Source: an uncultured Clostridia bacterium
Lineage (GTDB): Bacteria; Bacillota; Clostridia; Lachnospirales; Bianqueaceae
Assembly (NCBI GenBank): GCA_947570515.1
Contig: CANOUM010000047.1
Span: forward strand, 1 to 10,102
Reading direction: 5' to 3'
DNA: 10,102 nucleotides
Made by a program: the position numbers and the translations under genes. The notes beneath the pieces were generated by a model that was not told the DNA's origin, searched no databases, and was given only the letters and a program-made list of their open reading frames with translations. Positions 6,400-10,102 of this stretch are shown piece after piece (within the stretch, counting starts at the first letter, position 1; each line of letters opens with the position of its first letter).

Positions 6400-6939
6400 A
6401 TGGAATATTCTTGGCAGCAGATTGCCCTGGGGTGGGGCGTCATCATTGCCGTGGTCGTGGTTTATGTATGGGTGAGAGAGAGAATCAATTTAAAAAAGGC
6501 TTCGACCGGAAAAGATAAAGAGCGGATTCAAAACATTTTTAAGACGATTTTACCGCAGCAGTGGGGAAATTATCATATAGCCTATGCCTGCTTGGAAAAG
6601 AAGGAATATCGAGGTAAACGCACGATTACGCGCTACTGGTCCTATGCGATTGCCTTTTCGTGGAATGAAATGTATGACGTACCGCTTTTGTGTGAAAACC
6701 GGGAGATTCGGTATAAAGATTCATTTTGTATCAAAAAAGAGTCCTTAGCCAAGATTGCCGGTAAGAAAGGAGAAGGCTGGATGACTTTATATGATCAAAG
6801 CCAAAAGGAAATTTTGACGTTAGAGGTAAAGGCTAAAAATACCAAAAGTGATCGGTTTCATCCGGTGAATATTCTTCAGGAGGCAGAAGCAGAAGCTTTT
6901 ATCCATTTAGTAGAGCACTGGTTAGAGGAGGTAAATTAA
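6400..6939 (+). CDS. Single-span membrane-anchored protein of unknown function
   Basis: I do not recognise the family. The 179-residue protein has one N-terminal hydrophobic segment (about 8-25, GWGVIIAVVVVYVWV), then RERINLKK, which predicts an N-out, C-in anchor with a cytoplasmic domain of about 150 residues. The soluble part begins with an amphipathic lysine-rich helix and continues as a mixed, strand-rich domain with many aromatics (YWSYAIAFSWNEMYDVPLL). It ends in an acidic helix (EAEAEAFIHLVEHWLEEVN). There is no nucleotide-binding or enzyme motif. GGGAGG is seven bases before ATG 6400 and overlaps the stop of the preceding gene. The next gene starts two bases after this stop. The pairing with the two-span protein suggests a small membrane complex, but this is inference only. 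Confidence 0.8.
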   Translation: MEYSWQQIALGWGVIIAVVVVYVWVRERINLKKASTGKDKERIQNIFKTILPQQWGNYHIAYACLEKKEYRGKRTITRYWSYAIAFSWNEMYDVPLLCENREIRYKDSFCIKKESLAKIAGKKGEGWMTLYDQSQKEILTLEVKAKNTKSDRFHPVNILQEAEAEAFIHLVEHWLEEVN

Positions 6940-6941
6940 TA

Positions 6942-7859
6942 ATGCTTTATATTCGAAAAGCTTGCCCAGAGGATATGGATGCCGTCATATCCCTCATAAA
7001 AAAGCGCATGGACTGGATGGATCAGAAGAAGTTAAAGCAGTGGAATCACACCGGATATTTAGAAGCATATCCCAGATCCTATTTTTTAGATCATAGTGAA
7101 TTTTTTATTGTTGCCGTGATAGAAGAAAAGATTGTAGGCGCTGCTGCTGTTTTCAAAAAAGATGAGCGATGGCCGGAAGGTCAGGAGGCGCTGTATGTTC
7201 ACCATCTGGTGTCAGATTCTGCTTATCGAGGCGTAGGGGCAGCCTTGCTGCAATATGTAGATAAGGCAGCTTATAAGCAAGGGCTTGCCGCTGTGCGGCT
7301 GGATTGTGAGGTAAATAATGAAACACTTAATGCATATTACGAAGCGCAGGGGTATCAGGCCTGTGGTTTCTGTGAGGATGGACCATACCGGGGAATCCGA
7401 AGAGAAAAGACCAGATTTTGGCTAAAACTTAGGGAACATGCGGAGCTGCTTCAGGAGGCTGCACAGTGGTTTCACGACAAATGGCATATTCCTGAAAGTG
7501 CTTATCTGGAAAGCATGCAGGAGTGTTTGTTAAACCGGGCGGCAGTGCCGCAATGGTATGTCATGATTGAACATGGCAGGATTATTGCGGGATTGGGTGT
7601 GATTGAAAATGACTTTCATGATCGGAAAGATCTGGCGCCGAATGTATGCGCTGTTTATGTGGAGGAAGCATATCGTAAGCAGGGAATTGCCGGTCAGATG
7701 TTGAATCTGGTTTGCAGAGATATGAAAGAAAAGCAGGTGGATACCTTGTATTTGATTACAGATCATATCGGATTCTACGAACGATATGGCTGGGAGTTTT
7801 TATGTATGGTGCAAGGAGATGGTGAGGAGGGACTCACAAGAATGTATCGGCACCAATAA
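6942..7859 (+). CDS. Tandem two-domain GNAT acetyltransferase
   Basis: The 305-residue protein carries two GNAT folds in one chain. Domain 1 (about 1-155) has the acetyl-CoA loop AYRGVGAALL (94-103) and the later AYYEAQGYQ. Domain 2 (about 165-300) has AYRKQGIAGQML (243-254) and FYERYGWEF. Both loops keep the R/Q-x-x-G-x-G/A pattern, so both may bind acetyl-CoA, although tandem GNATs often have one degenerate domain. The substrate cannot be read from sequence; amines, aminoglycoside-like compounds and protein N-termini are all possible. ATG 6942 has GAGGAGGT nine bases upstream, inside the end of the preceding gene, so translation is probably coupled. It is the last gene of a three-gene unit, with a hairpin five bases after its stop. 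Confidence 0.88.
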   Translation: MLYIRKACPEDMDAVISLIKKRMDWMDQKKLKQWNHTGYLEAYPRSYFLDHSEFFIVAVIEEKIVGAAAVFKKDERWPEGQEALYVHHLVSDSAYRGVGAALLQYVDKAAYKQGLAAVRLDCEVNNETLNAYYEAQGYQACGFCEDGPYRGIRREKTRFWLKLREHAELLQEAAQWFHDKWHIPESAYLESMQECLLNRAAVPQWYVMIEHGRIIAGLGVIENDFHDRKDLAPNVCAVYVEEAYRKQGIAGQMLNLVCRDMKEKQVDTLYLITDHIGFYERYGWEFLCMVQGDGEEGLTRMYRHQ

Positions 7860-7863
7860 ACAG

Positions 7864-7897
7864 AAAATGCAGGGGAATTTAGATTAACTTGCATTTT
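7864..7897 (+). terminator. Probable terminator after the three-gene unit
   Basis: AAAATGCAGG (7864-7873) pairs with CTTGCATTTT (7888-7897), giving 10 bp with one G-U pair and a 14-nt loop. The T-run is short and forms part of the stem, so termination may be inefficient. Its position five bases after the stop codon supports the assignment. Confidence 0.5.
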
Positions 7898-7931
7898 AAA
7901 TGGACAAAATTGAAATTTTAAAAGATTTTTC

Positions 7932-7959
7932 TTGATTTTATGATTTTATCTTGTATAAT
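7932..7959 (+). promoter_or_regulatory. pckA promoter (sigma-A type)
   Basis: TTGATT (7932-7937), a 16-base spacer and a perfect TATAAT (7954-7959) predict transcription from about 7965-7967. Upstream, 7905-7931 is a nearly pure A/T stretch that could act as an UP element. It includes AAAATTGAAATTTT (7906-7919), a 6-bp inverted repeat that could also bind a regulator. No CcpA cre-like site was seen. Confidence 0.75.
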
Positions 7960-7965
7960 ATACGC

Positions 7966-8067
7966 TAGAGGAGATTGGCATATTTTCTCCTGTCACTGCT
8001 TTGTTAAGGCAGGGCGCAGTGTGTTACCGATTAACGATATTCTATTAAGAAAGAGGTTAAATGTAAA
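7966..8067 (+). promoter_or_regulatory. pckA leader with alternative hairpins
   Basis: The predicted 5' untranslated region is about 100 nt long. AGGAGA (7969-7974) can pair with TCTCCT (7986-7991). CACTGC (7994-7999) can pair with GCAGTG (8016-8021). Alternatively CTGCTTT (7996-8002) can pair with AAGGCAG (8006-8012), and these last two pairings exclude each other. GTTA/TAAC arms at 8023-8035 could form a further small hairpin before the AAAGAGG ribosome binding site at 8050-8056. No known riboswitch class was recognised. Confidence 0.4.
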
Positions 8068-9672
8068 ATGGCAGAAATCAATTTAAGTAAGTATGGCATC
8101 ACAGGAACCCCGGAGATTGTTCATAATCCTTCTTACGAATTGTTATTTGAAGAAGAGACCAAAACGGATCTGGAAGGGTTTGAAAAGGGACAGGTCAGCG
8201 AGCTTGGTGCCGTTAATGTAATGACTGGTATTTATACCGGACGTTCTCCTCAGGACAAATTTATTGTCATGGATGAAAATTCCAAGGATACTGTATGGTG
8301 GACTTCCGATGAATATAAGAATGACAATCATCCGGCCAGCGAAGAGGCATGGAACGTTGTAAAAGAGATTGCTCTGAAGGAGCTTTCTAATAAGAAGCTG
8401 TTCGTTGTGGATGCATTCTGCGGTGCTAATGAAGATACTCGCATGGCAATTCGTTTTATTATGGAAGTGGCATGGCAGGCTCATTTTGTTAAAAATATGT
8501 TTATTCAGCCTACGGAAGAGGAGCTGACAAGCTTTGAGCCTGATTTTGTTGTATATAATGCTTCCAAGGCTAAAGTTGAAAATTACAAAGAGCTGGGCCT
8601 GAACTCAGAGACAGCTGTTATGTTTAATATTACCAGTCGTGAGCAGGTTATCGTAAACACCTGGTATGGCGGTGAGATGAAAAAAGGTATGTTCTCTATG
8701 ATGAACTATTATCTGCCGCTTAAAGGAATTGCTTCTATGCACTGCTCAGCTAATACTGATATGAACGGTGAGAATACAGCGATTTTCTTTGGACTTTCCG
8801 GTACGGGTAAAACAACGCTGTCTACAGATCCTAAGCGTCTGCTGATCGGTGATGATGAGCATGGTTGGGATGATAATGGCGTATTTAACTTTGAAGGCGG
8901 ATGCTACGCAAAGGTAATTAACCTTGATAAGGAGTCTGAGCCTGATATTTACAATGCAATTAAGCGCAATGCATTATTAGAAAATGTAACGCTGGATGCA
9001 GAAGGCAATATTGATTTTGATGATAAGAGCGTTACAGAAAATACTCGTGTATCCTATCCGATCAATCATATCGAGAAGATTGTTCGTCCAGTTTCTTCTG
9101 CTCCGGCAGCAAAGAACGTGATTTTCCTTTCAGCTGATGCGTTTGGCGTATTGCCCCCTGTTTCTATTCTGACTCCGGAGCAGACTCAGTATTACTTCCT
9201 GTCCGGTTTTACAGCAAAGCTGGCTGGTACAGAGCGTGGTATTACAGAGCCTACACCGACTTTCTCTGCTTGCTTTGGTCAGGCATTCCTGGAACTGCAT
9301 CCGACCAAATATGCAGAAGAGCTGGTTAAGAAGATGGAGCAGAGCGGAGCAAAGGCTTATTTGGTAAATACGGGTTGGAATGGTACCGGAAAACGTATTT
9401 CTATTCGTGATACACGTGGTATCATTGATGCAATTCTGAATGGAGATATTCTGAATGCACCGACCAAGACGATTCCTCATTTCAATTTTGAGGTGCCGAC
9501 TGAGCTGCCAGGCGTTGATCCGGCAATCTTGGATCCCCGCGATACCTATGCTAATGTAGCAGAGTGGGAAGAGAAGGCACAGGATCTGGCACAGAGATTT
9601 GTGAAGAACTTTGCTAAATATGAGGGTAATGAAGCTGGCAAAGCGCTGGTTTCTGCCGGTCCGCAGGCATAA
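8068..9672 (+). CDS. pckA: Phosphoenolpyruvate carboxykinase (ATP)
   Basis: This enzyme (EC 4.1.1.49) interconverts oxaloacetate plus ATP with PEP, CO2 and ADP in the cytoplasm. In many fermentative anaerobes it may run towards oxaloacetate and conserve ATP. At 534 residues it has the normal length. Visible landmarks are GRSPQDKF (58-65, R59), the metal and substrate loop YGGEMKKG (200-207), SMHCSAN with H225, the P-loop GLSGTGKTTLS (242-252, K248), the metal site IGDDEHGWDD (260-269), and NTRVSYP with R326. All key catalytic positions are present, so it should be active. ATG 8068 is preceded by AAAGAGG with an 11-base gap. The gene has its own promoter and a strong terminator and appears monocistronic. 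Its protein is the most confidently identified in the window. Confidence 0.98.
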   Translation: MAEINLSKYGITGTPEIVHNPSYELLFEEETKTDLEGFEKGQVSELGAVNVMTGIYTGRSPQDKFIVMDENSKDTVWWTSDEYKNDNHPASEEAWNVVKEIALKELSNKKLFVVDAFCGANEDTRMAIRFIMEVAWQAHFVKNMFIQPTEEELTSFEPDFVVYNASKAKVENYKELGLNSETAVMFNITSREQVIVNTWYGGEMKKGMFSMMNYYLPLKGIASMHCSANTDMNGENTAIFFGLSGTGKTTLSTDPKRLLIGDDEHGWDDNGVFNFEGGCYAKVINLDKESEPDIYNAIKRNALLENVTLDAEGNIDFDDKSVTENTRVSYPINHIEKIVRPVSSAPAAKNVIFLSADAFGVLPPVSILTPEQTQYYFLSGFTAKLAGTERGITEPTPTFSACFGQAFLELHPTKYAEELVKKMEQSGAKAYLVNTGWNGTGKRISIRDTRGIIDAILNGDILNAPTKTIPHFNFEVPTELPGVDPAILDPRDTYANVAEWEEKAQDLAQRFVKNFAKYEGNEAGKALVSAGPQA

Positions 9673-9699
9673 GAACAGGATAAATAAATTAGACTTAGT

Positions 9700-9738
9700 A
9701 AGGCAGCTTGAAAGCGTATAGCTTTCAGGCTGCCTTTT
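9700..9738 (+). terminator. Strong rho-independent terminator of pckA
   Basis: AAGGCAGCTTGAAAGC (9700-9715) pairs with GCTTTCAGGCTGCCTT (9721-9736), a 16-bp stem with one G-U pair and the 5-nt loop GTATA. TTTT (9735-9738) closes it. It lies 27 bases after the pckA stop. Confidence 0.92.
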
Positions 9739-9766
9739 GATATAAAGCGAATTTTACATTGTTGAG

Positions 9767-9794
9767 AAGGTTCCTTATCTAGATAAGGAACCTT
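9767..9794. repeat. Perfect 28-bp palindrome downstream of pckA
   Basis: AAGGTTCCTTATCT (9767-9780) is followed directly by its exact reverse complement AGATAAGGAACCTT (9781-9794). As RNA it would form a stem of about 12 bp with loop CTAG. The following TTTG is too short for a classical U-tract, so it may be a back-up terminator or a DNA-binding site for the gene that follows. It lies 29 bases after the pckA terminator. Confidence 0.8.
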
Positions 9795-9850
9795 TGTTAA
9801 ATTAAAATTAAGAAAAAAGAAAGTAGAAATCAAAAGAAGGATGAAGTATA

Positions 9851-9928
9851 ATGAATACAGCTAAAAAACGAGTGGAGAATCAGAATAAAAATGATGGAAA
9901 ATGCGAGAATTTTAATTATAGAAGATGA
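9851..9928 (+). CDS. Possible 25-codon leader ORF ahead of the response regulator
   Basis: ATG 9851 has AGAAGGA (9835-9841) nine bases upstream, a better ribosome binding site than that of the response regulator itself. The predicted peptide is short, very hydrophilic and rich in Asn and Lys (it begins MNTAKKRVENQNK). It stops at TGA 9926-9928, 38 bases inside the regulator gene in another frame. It could be a translated leader that couples translation, or chance. It does not resemble a known leader peptide. Confidence 0.3.
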   Translation: MNTAKKRVENQNKNDGKCENFNYRR

Positions 9929-10102
9929 TGCAGGTATTGCGGAGGCGATCAAAAAGCAGGCTGAAATGTGGAATTTACAGGCGCATTGTGCGCAGAATTT
10001 TCGTGACATCTTAGAAGAAGTGGAGATGTATAAGCCGCATTTGATTTTACTGGATATTGGTCTTCCTTTTTATAATGGGTATCATTGGTGTATGGAAATA
10101 AG
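9891..10102 (+). CDS. BceR/GraR-like response regulator, N-terminal part (cut by window edge)
   Basis: About 70 residues of a receiver domain are present. ARILIIEDDAG supplies the acidic pocket (E11, D12, D13 counted from ATG 9891) and LILLDIGLPFYNGYHWC carries the phosphoacceptor D55. The GYHWC segment is close to the DGFHWC signature of BceR-type regulators, which in Firmicutes control ABC transporters and cell-envelope genes in response to peptide antibiotics. The start is ATG 9891 or 9894. Neither has a strong ribosome binding site, GTGGAG at 9872-9877 being 13 or more bases away. The frame is closed at TGA 9852-9854 and has no earlier ATG. The DNA-binding domain is missing because the window ends. 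If the assignment holds, a histidine kinase and BceAB-like transporter genes should follow. Confidence 0.85.
   Translation, partial: MMENARILIIEDDAGIAEAIKKQAEMWNLQAHCAQNFRDILEEVEMYKPHLILLDIGLPFYNGYHWCMEI

Noticed and set aside
9130..9833. Antisense reading frames across the end of pckA and its terminator
   Set aside because: They mirror the codon pattern of pckA, cross a strong terminator and show no start signal.
1..10102. CRISPR arrays, tRNA or rRNA genes, insertion sequences, phage genes
   Set aside because: No repeated units with regular spacers, cloverleaf-like segments, transposase motifs or phage proteins were seen on either strand.

Overview
The window looks like chromosome of a low-to-moderate GC Gram-positive anaerobe, most likely a member of the Clostridia (Lachnospiraceae-like). 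This rests on strong AAGGAG-type ribosome binding sites, rho-independent terminators, near-consensus sigma-A promoters, ATP-dependent PEP carboxykinase, and the style of the FkbH-like, spermidine-acetyltransferase-like and BceR-like proteins. The placement is inference; no rRNA or taxonomic marker lies in the window. Every convincing gene is on the + strand.

Region 1 (1-5049) is the most interesting part. After the last codons of an upstream gene come five tightly packed or overlapping genes: an FkbH-type HAD-IIIC protein, a stand-alone acyl carrier protein (ACP), a small vicinal-oxygen-chelate (glyoxalase/epimerase-like) protein, a SAM-dependent methyltransferase and an AlgI/DltB-type MBOAT membrane acyltransferase. 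FkbH enzymes load a glyceryl group from 1,3-bisphosphoglycerate onto an ACP. MBOAT proteins of this type move acyl groups to acceptors at or across the membrane. The simplest reading is a pathway that makes glyceryl-ACP, possibly isomerises or O-methylates the acyl group, and exports it onto a surface glycan, teichoic-acid-like polymer or glycolipid. The dehydrogenases that would make methoxymalonyl-ACP are absent, so this does not look like a polyketide extender-unit locus. This is the best candidate for an undescribed system.

Region 2 (5050-5672) holds a polyamine-type GNAT acetyltransferase. A strong extended -10 promoter overlaps its stop codon and a terminator hairpin follows, so the hairpin sits between that promoter and the next gene.

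Region 3 (5673-7900) is a three-gene unit: a two-span membrane protein of unknown function, a single-span membrane-anchored protein of unknown function, and a protein with two GNAT domains in tandem. A probable terminator closes it.

Region 4 (7900-9740) is the single gene pckA with its own consensus promoter, a leader of about 100 nt that can fold in alternative ways, and a strong terminator. A perfect 28-bp palindrome follows.

Region 5 (9795-10102) contains a 25-codon reading frame and the start of a response regulator with the motif pattern of the BceR/GraR group. The right edge of the window cuts it.

No rRNA, tRNA, CRISPR array, insertion sequence or phage gene was recognised. No gene-free stretch exceeds 300 bases.
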